Positions 1-8,454 of a DNA stretch of 64,000 nt are shown here, piece after piece. Every line of letters begins with the position of its first letter. Position 1 is the stretch's first letter. The notes under the pieces were generated by a model. It saw nothing but the letters and a program-made list of their open reading frames with translations, had not been told where the DNA came from and ran no database searches. The position numbers were made by a program, and so were the translations under genes. Origin of the DNA: Desulfomonile sp963700305 (lineage in GTDB: Bacteria > Desulfobacterota > Desulfomonilia > Desulfomonilales > Desulfomonilaceae); NCBI GenBank assembly GCA_963700305.1, contig CAVOXB010000019.1, positions 1 to 64,000 on the forward strand. Direction: 5' to 3'.

Positions 1-1
1 G

Positions 2-744
2 ATCAAAGAGGAGCGCCTGCGGCTCGACACCATCCGCGACCGCTTCCCCGCCAATTGGGACTGGTGGATCCAGGAGTACAAGAGCCGGGACTACCCGCTG
101 GCCGTCGGCGGCTATCCGTGCGGGTTCTTTGGAACGCTGGTGCACCTGATCGGCTACCAGAACGTCTTCTACAAATACTATGACGAGCCCGAGCTGCTGA
201 AGGACATTCTCGGGCACCTCACGACGCTGTGGATTTCGATCTGGGAGGAGATCCTGGCCGACGTCGAGATCGATTGCTGCCACATCTGGGAGGACATGTC
301 CTCGACCATGGGCGTGATGATCTCACCGGCGCACTTCGCCGAGTTTATGGCGCCGTGCTATCGGCGGATCAGCGATTTTCTCAAAGGCCACGGCGTCGAC
401 ATCCTTCTGGTCGACACCGATGGCAACATCGAGAAATTGATCCCTCAATTCCTTGAAGCCGGCGTCACCGGCATGTATCCGATGGAGACTTCCGCCGGCA
501 TGGACGTGATGAAGTTGCGCAAGCACTATCCGCGCTTCCAGATGATGGGTGGTGTGCCCAAGTACGACATGGCGCTGGGACCGCGCGCATCGAGGAGTTT
601 TTGCAGCCGGTGAACGAGCTGCTCAAATACGGCGGCTACGTGCCCACCGGCGATCACTGTATCTCGCCCGGCGTATCGTGGGAGAACTTCAAATACTACC
701 GCCGTCGCTTGAACGAGATCATCGACGCCAACGGAGCGGTATGA
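2..744 (+). CDS. Uroporphyrinogen decarboxylase-family methyltransferase-like protein, 5'-partial and frameshifted
   Basis: The frame is open from base 2, so the N-terminus lies outside the window. The visible part is the C-terminal two thirds of a UroD-family (MtaA/CmuA-type) TIM barrel. It has IWEDMSSTMGVMISP, where these proteins form the active-site floor, and a VDTDGN segment at the position where true Zn methyltransferases have H-x-C. The reading frame shifts by one base near 580-590: before it the frame continues to a premature stop at 613, and after it the other frame reads on with IEEFLQPVNELLKYGGY, a normal family C-terminus, to the TGA at 742-744. The next gene starts two bases later, so they are one operon. 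Family membership is clear; the substrate is unknown. Other UroD paralogues in this cluster suggest methyl transfer to a corrinoid rather than heme synthesis. The frameshift is probably a sequence error. Confidence 0.8.
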
Positions 745-745
745 C

Positions 746-1810
746 ATGCGCGAGTCCATCATCGACGTCAGCCGGAGCTTTTTCTTCGAGGTCGTGAAGC
801 CAATTCTGGAGCGCAGTTTCCCCGAGGAGACCGCTCAAACGACTTTCGGTGTGTTCGGCTATGGCTCCGAGGTGCTGCGGCTGGACGACGAGTACTCGGC
901 CGACCACCACTGGGGGCTGCGCATCAATGCGCTGATGCCGGAAGCGGTGTTTGAAGAGCGGTCCGCAGCTATCCTGCGCGTCGTCGAAGCGGAGATGCCC
1001 GACACGTATCGAGGCCACAACCTGCGCGAGGGGTTGTCAGGTGGCAAGGGTTTGTCGCTCACCAGCATGGAAGGCTATCTGCGCCGCACGATCGGGTTGA
1101 CCAAGGTACCAAAGACCTACCGCGAGTGGCTCAGCGTTCCCGAGGAGGACATCACCCACGTCATCAACGGCGAGATCTGGCTGGACGAGACCGGCCAGTT
1201 CTCGGCGATTCGCGAGGCATTCCTGGGGTACTACCCGGAGCCTGTGCGGCTGCGCCGAATGGCCCACTGGTGTCGCTACTATTCCGGCATGGGCAGCTAT
1301 GCCCTCAAGCGTGCGCTGCTGCGTTACAACGAGTGGTACGCCGCCGTCGCCTTTGCGCGGGCCATCCGTCTGGGCGTGCAACTGGCGTTTCTGTTGGACA
1401 AACAGTATTGCCCGTACGACAAGTGGACCATGGCCTTTTTCGCCAAGCTGCCGCGCATGTATTTCCCGCTGGCGCCGATTGTCAACGAAGCGGTGAGCCT
1501 GGCAACGCCATGGTCGCGCAAATTGGAGCTGTTGAACGAAATGGCCGACGTGCTCGACCAGACCATGGTGGAAGACCGCATCGTCCCGCCGCATCCACCG
1601 TACACCCATTCGCCGACCTCCGGCTACCGTCTGTTGGAGCACGACTACGCCGCAATTCTCAGAAGCCTCCCCCCGGAGATTCGGCCGATCGTTCCGGTCT
1701 GGGACCAACTCTACATGGAGGAGTTTCATAGCGGCTACGTCGCATCGCTGGATTTGGACACCTGGGATAGCTTACTCAACCTGACACCCGAAAAAGAGGA
1801 AGGTTCATGA
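746..1810 (+). CDS. DUF4037-domain protein (nucleotidyltransferase-like fold), 354 aa
   Basis: The N-terminal third contains FGYGSEVLRLDDEYSADHHW (about residues 33-52). This matches the DUF4037 pattern of a Gly-Ser followed by D-D-E-Y-S-x-D-H, which resembles the G-S...D-x-D signature of nucleotidyltransferases. The remainder is helical, rich in Trp, Tyr and Arg, and has no membrane segment. The start follows the upstream stop by one base and the stop overlaps the next ATG (ATGA, 1807-1810), so it is translated with its UroD-family neighbours. DUF4037 proteins have no established reaction. Placement between two methyltransferase-like genes is what can be said about role. It could modify a substrate or a sugar, but that is inference. 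Confidence 0.75.
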   Translation: MRESIIDVSRSFFFEVVKPILERSFPEETAQTTFGVFGYGSEVLRLDDEYSADHHWGLRINALMPEAVFEERSAAILRVVEAEMPDTYRGHNLREGLSGGKGLSLTSMEGYLRRTIGLTKVPKTYREWLSVPEEDITHVINGEIWLDETGQFSAIREAFLGYYPEPVRLRRMAHWCRYYSGMGSYALKRALLRYNEWYAAVAFARAIRLGVQLAFLLDKQYCPYDKWTMAFFAKLPRMYFPLAPIVNEAVSLATPWSRKLELLNEMADVLDQTMVEDRIVPPHPPYTHSPTSGYRLLEHDYAAILRSLPPEIRPIVPVWDQLYMEEFHSGYVASLDLDTWDSLLNLTPEKEEGS

Positions 1811-2786
1811 ACTCAAAAGAGCGAGTATTGGCGACCTGCCGCCGCGCGCCGGTCGATCGCACTCCCCTGGATTGTTGGCTGTACCAACGGCAGTTCGTCG
1901 AAAAGCTGGAGGCGGAATACGGCAGCCGGGATCAATTCCTGGATGAGTTTGGCATCGACATCTTCCTCGGCTGGACGCCCTATTCCAACCAGTTTGGACA
2001 GAAATTCGACATCAAGGAGCTGGCAGGTTTGGCTCTGGAAGACCCGCGAAGTCGCAAGTGGGTCGCCTATGACGCCTGGAACCCCGACTTCGCCGGCTTG
2101 GGCGTTGCCCAGGCCGTGGAGCAGCAAGGCGACCGCCGGGCGATCATCGCCCACTTCTGGGGCATCGTCGAAGGCACCAGTACCTTTCTGGGCATCGAGA
2201 AGTGCTGGGCCAACCTGCGGCGCAACCCTGACCTGATGCGGGCCTGGTTCGACCGTTTCGCCGACTGGCTGTGCGGTCTGTCCGATAGCTGCATCGACGC
2301 CGGCGCCGACATCATGCAGATGTCCGACGACTGGGGCAGCAACCAGACCATGCTCTTCCGGCCGGAGATGTGGCGCGACCTGATCAAGCCCTATGCCGGC
2401 CGGGTGATCAGCACATCCACAGCCGAGGTGTGCCGGTCAGCCTGCACAGCGACGGCTACATCATGCCGATCCTCGACGATCTCGTGGAAATGGGCGTCAC
2501 CATGCTGCATCCCGTGCAGGAGAGCGCCGGTATGGACCCGCAGGCGGTCAAAGCGGGCTATGGCGACAAGCTGGTGGTCTACGGCTCGCTGGACACGGTG
2601 GATGCCCTGCTGCTGCAAGAGGACGCAGCCCTGGCCGATTACATCGCCGGCCGTTTCGCCATCTACGCGCCAGGCGGCGGATTCATCTTTAACACCGGCC
2701 ACATGGTGCAGCCCGATACGCCGCCGCAGCGGCTGGTCGGGGCCTATCGGCTGGCCAGCGAGCTGGCGGCCAGGTATGGCGCATGA
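1807..2786 (+). CDS. Uroporphyrinogen decarboxylase-family methyltransferase-like protein (second copy), frameshifted
   Basis: It starts MNSKERVLATCRRAPVDRTP, the usual N-terminus of corrinoid-related UroD proteins (compare MNSRERVLAAINHEEADRVP in the copy at 5301). Around residues 150-190 it has the active-site segment IMQMSDDWGSNQTMLF. Near 2405-2440 the frame shifts by one base; the downstream frame supplies HSRGVPVSLHSDGYIMPIL (the His-x-Asp-Gly motif) and the C-terminal barrel strands through PGGGFIFNTGHMVQPD to the stop at 2786. Joined, it is about 326 aa, normal for the family. The start overlaps the DUF4037 stop. The zinc-ligand Cys of MtaA is Asp here. The substrate cannot be read from sequence. 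Confidence 0.8.
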
Positions 2787-2806
2787 GACAGTCCGCCCTC
2801 CGGAAA

Positions 2807-2864
2807 TTGTCAATTGACAACTGGGAACCGTCCCGGAGGATTGTCAATTGACAATTGTCAATTC
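2807..2864. repeat. Palindromic TTGTCAATTGACAA repeat cluster
   Basis: The 14-bp perfect palindrome TTGTCAATTGACAA occurs at 2807-2820 and 2841-2854, and the second copy runs straight into a further ATTGTCAATT. The cluster lies between the UroD-type gene and the GH78-type gene and overlaps the likely start of the latter. It could be a regulator site or a proliferating simple repeat. Confidence 0.7.
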
Positions 2865-5118
2865 AGAGGCTGTTTGGATCGGCAGCAGCCATCCCTTCGA
2901 CCTGCACGAAGCGTATCTGTGCTTCCGTTCGCCCGGCAGTTGGCAGCTCAGGGAACGGCCGCAGCGAGCCGAGCTGTTGATCACGGCGGACAGCCGCTAC
3001 CGGCTGTGGGTCAACGGCCAGCCGGTGGCGCGCGGCCCGGCACGCTGTTATCCGCACGCCCAAAGCGTCGACCGGCTGGACCTGACCCCGTATCTGCAGG
3101 CTGGGCCAACCTCTTGGCCGTTCAAGTGTATCAGCCCGGCTATTCGCACTTCGCCTACGTTCATCGCGCCAATGCCGGCCTGCTGGCGAATCTCGAATGC
3201 GATGGCGAGCCGGCGTTGGTGACGGACGTAGCCTGGCGCACGCGCCGCGATTTGTCTTACAATGAATTAGTGCCGCGCATGTCGATCTATCAGGCCGGCG
3301 TCGAGGACCGAGACATGAGCGTGGCCGATCGGTGGACCATGCCTGGCTACGACGATAGCGGCTGGACGGCTGCGCGCAGTCGTTGCGGCTGTCGGCGATG
3401 CGCCGTGGACCGGGCTGGTCGAGCGGCGGTTGCCGCTGGTGGTCGAGCGCGAGCTGCCGATGAAGCTGCTTTGGGTACGGCAGGGGCCGTATCCGGCAAT
3501 TCAATCGAACGACGCGCACAGGGCGCTGCGCGCGAGCTGGGCGGCGGGGAGGGAGATATCACAGCGAATTTGGGACAACGAATGGGTCGGGAAGGCGGAG
3601 AGCGGCGGTTGCCGAGAGTCGGACGACGAGGGAATGGTAGGTCAGCGTCTCGCTTGAGAACGGTGAGGCAGCGACTTGGGTGTTCGACCTGGGCCGCGGC
3701 TACACGTGCCTGGGCCAGGTCGAGGTGGAAGGTGCAGCAGGGCGGCGAGCAGCTGATCATCAGCTACAGCGAAAAGCTGGCCGGCGACGAGCCGTATCTC
3801 TCCGATCCCGAAACCTACTGCCGGGTGCGCATGACCGACCGGTATCATCTGGCTCGCGGGCAATCAGCAGGTCGAGCCTTTCTGGATGCGCGGCGGCAGG
3901 ATTTTGATTTTTCAGGTCGTCGGCCCAACCGGCCCCGGTTTCCGCATCCGCCTTGGCGCCCGGGCCGCCGAGTACCCTTTGGAGGTCACACGTCCGCTCA
4001 GCAGTGACGATCCGTTGCTGAATGGGGTCATCCGGTTGTGCGAGAACACGCTGCGGTCCTGTTTGCACGAGACCTTCGTGGACAACCCGTGGCGCGAGAA
4101 TGCGCAATGGATTGGCGACCCCACCGTGAATGCCTTGGTGATGTCGGCGATCTCCGACGATACCCGTCCACTGCGCACCATTATCGAGATGGCCGCGCAA
4201 GGCGTTTACCCGGACGGCGTGCTGCCGGGTGTGGTGCCTGGCGAGGCGCATGCCTATACGGTTGTCGACTTCAACTTTCAATGGGTCGAGCTGCTGCACA
4301 CTTATTGGCGGCTGACGGGCGACACAAGCTTTGTAAACAGCATGTGGCCGACGTTGACGAGAATGCTCGATCGTTTTGCGCAGGATGTGGCAGACGACGG
4401 GTTGATTCGCAGCCAGTTGGGCCGGCGGCTGTTTTTGGACTGGGCGCCGATCTCCAAGAACGAACCCAACGCGATCTATAACCTGCATTACGTGTTGGCG
4501 CTGCAATTGGCTGTGGAGCTGGCGGCAGAGGTCAGAAGTCAGAGGTCAGAGGTCAGAGGTCAGAGGTCGGAGGTCGGAGATGCTGAGGTCTGGCATCACG
4601 GAGGCGTGGATGGGGCGGATGCGGAAGTTGGTTGGCGTGAGCAGGCAGTGGCAGTACAGGCGGCGAGCCGGAGGGCGTTTTGGCATGATGGCCGCTGGTA
4701 TGATGATTTGCAGCGCAGCACATCCTCGCAACTGGCGACAGCCCTTGCGATTTTGACCGAGACGGCGGAGCCAGCCGAGGAGCCGGCCCTGCTCGACGCA
4801 TTAGCGGCTCGCTCGTTGAACCCGAGCGATGATCCGATCCCTGGCGATCTGGTGCTGGCCAGCCCGTACATGCACCATCGTGTCTTAGAGGCGTTGCGGC
4901 GCTCGGGCCGGACGCAGGAGGTGATTGACATCATTCGCCTGCGCTGGGGTCGGTGGGTGACGGCCGGCTATCCAACCGCCTGGGAAAACTGGAACGTGGA
5001 TTTTCCGGATGGCTCGCAGTGCCACGGCTATGCCGCCCATCCGCTGTATCACCTGGCCGAGATCGCTCGCTCGGCGGGACGCAATCTGAGCCTGGCGAGC
5101 GAAATCACGCAAGACTGA
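2848..5118 (+). pseudogene. GH78 alpha-L-rhamnosidase-like glycosidase with several frameshifts
   Basis: Pieces in different frames together make one rhamnosidase-like protein. The N-terminal jelly roll has ITADSRYRLWVNGQPVARGP (2980-3040), typical of GH78 domain N. A middle piece has LLAVQVYQPGYSHFAYVHR and DRWTMPGYDDSGW. From 3886 the C-terminal (alpha/alpha)6 barrel is intact with FVDNPWRENAQWIGD and PTAWENWNVDFPDGSQCHGY, where the acidic residues lie in positions expected for the catalytic face. Frame changes occur near 3115, 3370-3430, 3650-3730 and 3880. The barrel also contains an in-frame simple repeat (see 4528-4579). There is no clear signal peptide. Either the gene is decaying or the sequence is poor. 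The role, removing rhamnose from a glycoside, is by family only. The start (TTG 2848) is uncertain. Confidence 0.65.
4528..4579 (+). repeat. In-frame degenerate tandem repeat, unit about 7-10 bp (GAGGTCA)
   Basis: Six or seven copies of a GTCAGAG/GTCGGAG unit lie head to tail inside the GH78 barrel. They are translated without breaking the frame as a low-complexity Arg-Ser-Gln-Glu-Val stretch. The repeat interrupts the helix that follows ALQLAVELAA. A closely related repeat forms the tail of the gene at 10672. Confidence 0.8.
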
Positions 5119-5300
5119 GCAAATTCGCGCAGTCTTTGTTGAAATTGTGCAGAATCATGCACTCTGTGGCACAATAGTTGGCGGTGAGCCAAAGAGTCAT
5201 ACGCTGAGTGCACGGCTGTAGGTCCGACTGCCTCGACAAGTCGAGGAGTCTCGGCGTAGCCATCGGACTCCTGAACTTGTTCAAGTCAAATGGAGGTTCA
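5119..5300 (+). promoter_or_regulatory. Intergenic leader of the third UroD-family gene, with a small hairpin
   Basis: This gap ends in a clean ribosome site (GGAGG, 5290-5294) before ATG 5301. It contains a 16-base palindrome CCTCGACAAGTCGAGG (5231-5246) without a following T-run, so it is not an obvious terminator. A weak promoter-like pair, TTGAAA (near 5138) and CACAAT (near 5171), precedes it. A new transcription unit may begin here. Confidence 0.35.
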
Positions 5301-6635
5301 ATGAACTCGCGAGAACGTGTGCTGGCCGCAATCAACCACGAAGAAGCAGACCGGGTGCCGATCGACTTGGGCAGCACGTGTGTCACCAACATCAACCTGC
5401 GAGCCTATGGTAGTCTCAAGCGCTTCCTCGGTATCAGCGAGGGGCGGGCGCGTGTGTACCACACGTGGGTACAGGTTCCCGAGCTTGAGCCGGCCATTCG
5501 CGACCGTTTGCACGTCGACACGGTCACCCTGCCGCGCTACAAGATGTCGCTTGGCGTGCCGAACAGTGAATTCAAGCCATGGACCTACGTGGATGGCAAC
5601 GAGTACCTCGCGCCGGTTGGCTTCACCCCGACCATCAACGCCGCGGGCGACATCGAATGGTGGGAGCATGGGATTAAGATCGCAGAGATGCCGGGCGAGG
5701 GCACCCAGGGTTTTGCCCTGCAATACCACCCGCTCAAACACGCGCAGACACCCAGCGAGATTGACGCCTGGTTTGATAGCTACGAAGGCAATTTTACAGG
5801 CCGCATTCGTGTGACCGACGAGGAGATCGAATGGGGCCGGGCTTACGGCAAGCATCTGCGCGAGACCACGGACAAAGCGATCGTGTCCGATTACGTTTTC
5901 GGTATTCTCCACATCGTCGAAGGAATGGTGGGTACCGAAACAATCTACATGAACCTGATCAACAAGCCCGACCTGGCGCATTACCTGTTTGAGCGGCTGG
6001 TGCACGAATACATCACCAATCTGCGGCGCTATCTCGACGGTGTGGGCGAGTACATCGACGTGATTTTGGGCGCCGACGACGTGGGCCACCAGCGCGGGCC
6101 GATGATCAAGGTCGACATGTTCCGCGACTTTTTGCTGCCCGGCCACAAGTTGTTCTGCGATACGGTGCACACGCATAGCAAGGCCAAGGTCCTGTTTCAC
6201 ACCGACGGATCGGTCATGCCCTTCTTGCAGGATCTGATCGACATCGGTGTGGACTGTTTCAACACTGTGCAGACCGACGCCGCCAAGATGGATGCGTTCG
6301 AGCTGAAGAAACGTTTTGGCAAAAACCTGACCTTTTGGGGTGGCGGCGTGGATACCCACGGCGTGCTGCCCTTTGGCACGCCGGAGCAGGTGCGTGAGGA
6401 CGTGCGCCGGCGGATTGCCATCTTCGGCCCCGGCGGCGGTTACGTGTTCTCGTCCATCCACAACATCTTGGGCGAAGTGCCGCCCGAGAACATTCTGGCG
6501 GCCTTCGACGCAGCCTACGAATTCGGCGTTTATCCGATCCAGGCCGGGCCGGAAAGCCAGGAAGAGCTTGGCAGCCGGCTGACGGCAATCAACTATTGGA
6601 TGAAGCCGCTGCAGGCGCTGGAACGCGGTAGCTAG
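5301..6635 (+). CDS. Uroporphyrinogen decarboxylase-family methyltransferase-like protein (third copy), 444 aa
   Basis: An intact gene with RBS GGAGG seven bases before ATG 5301; a longer open frame upstream has no ribosome site. The N-terminus MNSRERVLAAINHEEADRVP and GPGGGYVFSSIHNI near the C-terminus are family hallmarks. The active-site motif is FHTDGSVMPFLQDL (from about residue 295), so the second zinc ligand Cys of MtaA/CmuA is Asp. At 444 aa it is longer than a classical UroD (about 350) and fits the subfamily found in anaerobes with several paralogues. It is not heme HemE: the N-terminal substrate loop of HemE is absent. The next gene starts 22 bases downstream. The likely role is methyl transfer from an O- or N-methyl substrate to a corrinoid; the substrate is unknown. 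Confidence 0.85.
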   Translation: MNSRERVLAAINHEEADRVPIDLGSTCVTNINLRAYGSLKRFLGISEGRARVYHTWVQVPELEPAIRDRLHVDTVTLPRYKMSLGVPNSEFKPWTYVDGNEYLAPVGFTPTINAAGDIEWWEHGIKIAEMPGEGTQGFALQYHPLKHAQTPSEIDAWFDSYEGNFTGRIRVTDEEIEWGRAYGKHLRETTDKAIVSDYVFGILHIVEGMVGTETIYMNLINKPDLAHYLFERLVHEYITNLRRYLDGVGEYIDVILGADDVGHQRGPMIKVDMFRDFLLPGHKLFCDTVHTHSKAKVLFHTDGSVMPFLQDLIDIGVDCFNTVQTDAAKMDAFELKKRFGKNLTFWGGGVDTHGVLPFGTPEQVREDVRRRIAIFGPGGGYVFSSIHNILGEVPPENILAAFDAAYEFGVYPIQAGPESQEELGSRLTAINYWMKPLQALERGS

Positions 6636-6656
6636 ATCCCGAAAACGGAGAATCCC

Positions 6657-7760
6657 ATGAAACCACGAGACCGTGTTTTGACTGCCCTCAAGCGAACTGG
6701 CGTCCCGGACCGGGTACCTGTCCAGTTTGACCTGTGCCGGCAGCTGACCGATTCGTTCGGTGAGAAATACAACATTCCAGTCCACTACACCACGTCCTAT
6801 TTTGAGGATGTTACCTATCGCATCTCCGCCAATGAGCTGCGCACTGCGATGGGCAGCGATTGCGTCGTGGTCGGTGCCGGCCTGCCGCGTGGTTATAGCC
6901 ACCCCAAAACCGACGATGGCTGCATCATCAACGAATTTGGCATGAAGATGCGCCAGGGACCCTTGTACATGGAAGTGGTCGACACGCCGCTGCGCAATGT
7001 GTCCACTGTCGAGCAGGTTCAGTCCCAGCCATTTCCTGATCCACTTGCGCCTGGCCGTTTTGACGACGCCGAAAAGATCATCAAACAGTACAAGGACGAG
7101 TACTTCATCATCGGCGACCTCGAACTCACGATGTTCGAGATGTCCTGGCACATGGTCGGCCTGGAGAAGTTTATGGTGGACATGGCCATGGGCGAGGAGT
7201 ACATCGAGGTGCTGCTCGACCGCGTGCGCGAGTTTAGCACGGGCATCGGCAAGCGATTGGTGGAGCTCGGCGTCGACGGCATCTGGTTCGGCGATGACTT
7301 TGGCGCCCAGAATGGCATGCTGATCTCTCCCAAGATGTGGCGCAGGATCTTCAAGCCGCGCTATGCCGCATTGTTCCAGGAGTTCAAGGCCATCAACCCT
7401 GATCTCCTGATCATGTATCACACCGACGGTGCTGTGGCGCCGATCCTGCCTGACCTGATCGAGATCGGCCTCGACGTGTTCAACCCCGTTCAGCCCAACG
7501 TGCCCGGCCACGATCCACAGGAACTGAAGGACAAGTTCGGCGACCGGCTTTCGTTCTGGGGCGCAATCGATCAGCAAAACCTGCTGCCGAACGGCACCCC
7601 TGCAGAGATCGAAGCCGATGTGGCCGAGAAGATCCGCATTCTGGGTGCTGGTGGCGGATACATGGTTGCACCGGCCCACATCATTCAGTCCGACGTTTCC
7701 ATGGAGAACGTCGAAGCCTTTATCGCCGCCGCCAAGAAGCATGGCGCCGATGCCAGGTAG
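6657..7760 (+). CDS. Uroporphyrinogen decarboxylase-family methyltransferase-like protein (fourth copy), 367 aa
   Basis: It starts MKPRDRVLTALKRTGVPDRV and ends with the GAGGGYMVAPAHIIQSDVSM barrel strand typical of the family. The His-x-Asp-Gly motif is YHTDGAVAPILPDL (about residues 255-268). Between them GIWFGDDFGAQNGMLISPKM forms the active-site wall. The sequence is intact, with no signal peptide or membrane segment. It lies 22 bases after the third copy and is probably co-transcribed. It is clearly divergent from its neighbours, so the four copies probably act on different substrates or form different complexes. The family is certain; the reaction is inferred from the cluster. Confidence 0.85.
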   Translation: MKPRDRVLTALKRTGVPDRVPVQFDLCRQLTDSFGEKYNIPVHYTTSYFEDVTYRISANELRTAMGSDCVVVGAGLPRGYSHPKTDDGCIINEFGMKMRQGPLYMEVVDTPLRNVSTVEQVQSQPFPDPLAPGRFDDAEKIIKQYKDEYFIIGDLELTMFEMSWHMVGLEKFMVDMAMGEEYIEVLLDRVREFSTGIGKRLVELGVDGIWFGDDFGAQNGMLISPKMWRRIFKPRYAALFQEFKAINPDLLIMYHTDGAVAPILPDLIEIGLDVFNPVQPNVPGHDPQELKDKFGDRLSFWGAIDQQNLLPNGTPAEIEADVAEKIRILGAGGGYMVAPAHIIQSDVSMENVEAFIAAAKKHGADAR

Positions 7761-7762
7761 AT

Positions 7763-7872
7763 TGACCGAATTTGACCGGGTATAGCCACTGTCGCCGCAG
7801 AAATCGTCGAAACCCTTAGTTCTGTTGTGAAACCCAGGATCTTGAGGTCAAATCTCCTGACCGAATTTGACC
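7763..7872. repeat. Two-copy direct repeat, 95 bp apart
   Basis: TGACCGAATTTGACC occurs at 7763-7777 and 7858-7872. Similarity continues downstream of both copies (..G/A TGTAGCCA..GTC.CCGCA), so the repeated unit is about 40 bp. It lies just after the UroD-family gene and before the inverted repeat at 7978. Confidence 0.7.
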
Positions 7873-7977
7873 AGATGTAGCCAAAGTCACCGCAAAGAAG
7901 TGTCAGAGCGCACGAAGATAGAGAGACTTATCCAGTTCAGATGCCCTGCTCTCGCCGGATTTCCATCAGGCTGGAGT

Positions 7978-8053
7978 GCCGATGAAAATGTAGCGCAAAT
8001 TGCCTACTCCGGGGCTATAGTCGCATTGCAATTTGCGCCACATTTTCATCGGC
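7978..8053. repeat. Large inverted repeat (26-bp arms, 24-base loop)
   Basis: The left arm at 7978-8003 and right arm at 8028-8053 pair along 26 bases with only two mismatched positions (both arms contain GATGAAAATGT and CGCAAATTGC in complementary form). The loop is 24 bases. No T-run follows, so a simple terminator is unlikely; a MITE-like element or a structured leader for the gene at 8115 fits better. The 353 bases between genes here hold nothing else I recognise apart from the direct repeat. Confidence 0.75.
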
Positions 8054-8114
8054 GGTGGTGCGTCTCGTTCATGGGCGGCCATCTTTGAATTATTGAGAGT
8101 GGTGACGACAAATC

Positions 8115-8453
8115 ATGCCAACCTATCAAATACTGTACTGGTACGACATTCCAACACAAGTCCGTGTCCGAGAGGGCCGCGAGCGAGTGAGCAAGCCGCT
8201 GTCGCCGCGTTTCATGGAGGCCGTGGACGCGGCTGCCATGCGCGCTCGCCTGACCAGCGCCGACGACTATCCCAAGGGCTTCAAGTGGAGTGAAGGCCAG
8301 CAGCGCGACGGTTCACCCGAGGAAGTGGTCGATTCGGTCGTGGCAGAGCTCGAAGCCCAATACGAAACGATCGAGTGGCGCCAACTGGCCGACCGGCTGC
8401 GAGCCGAGAAACGCCAGGCCCTCCCGGACACCCCGCAGGAAGGAGCCGAGTAG
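8115..8453 (+). CDS. 'Virulence factor' family (PF13769-like) small protein, 112 aa
   Basis: The start MPTYQILYWYDIPTQVRVRE and the later SPEEVVDSVVAELEAQYE match the small family named 'virulence factor' in databases. The name is historical. In many Alphaproteobacteria and Chloroflexota members lie beside ASKHA activators, MTHFR and methyl-THF:corrinoid methyltransferases, exactly as here. It has no membrane segment or metal-binding cluster. The stop is one base before the ASKHA gene's ATG, with the shared ribosome site AAGGAG inside its last codons. The role is unknown; the context ties it to corrinoid methyl transfer. Confidence 0.7.
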   Translation: MPTYQILYWYDIPTQVRVREGRERVSKPLSPRFMEAVDAAAMRARLTSADDYPKGFKWSEGQQRDGSPEEVVDSVVAELEAQYETIEWRQLADRLRAEKRQALPDTPQEGAE

Positions 8454-8454
8454 C

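Noticed and set aside
4528..4579. Short tandem repeats as a CRISPR array
   Set aside because: The units are only 7-10 bases, without unique spacers, and are inside a gene.
5301..6635. Heme-biosynthetic uroporphyrinogen decarboxylase (HemE)
   Set aside because: Length, paralogue number, motif and one-carbon neighbours fit the corrinoid methyltransferase-related branch; no other heme gene is nearby.
5298..7742. An 814-aa open frame on the minus strand across the third and fourth UroD genes
   Set aside because: It is an antisense shadow of two clear genes in high-GC DNA, with His/Val/Leu-rich composition and no domain.
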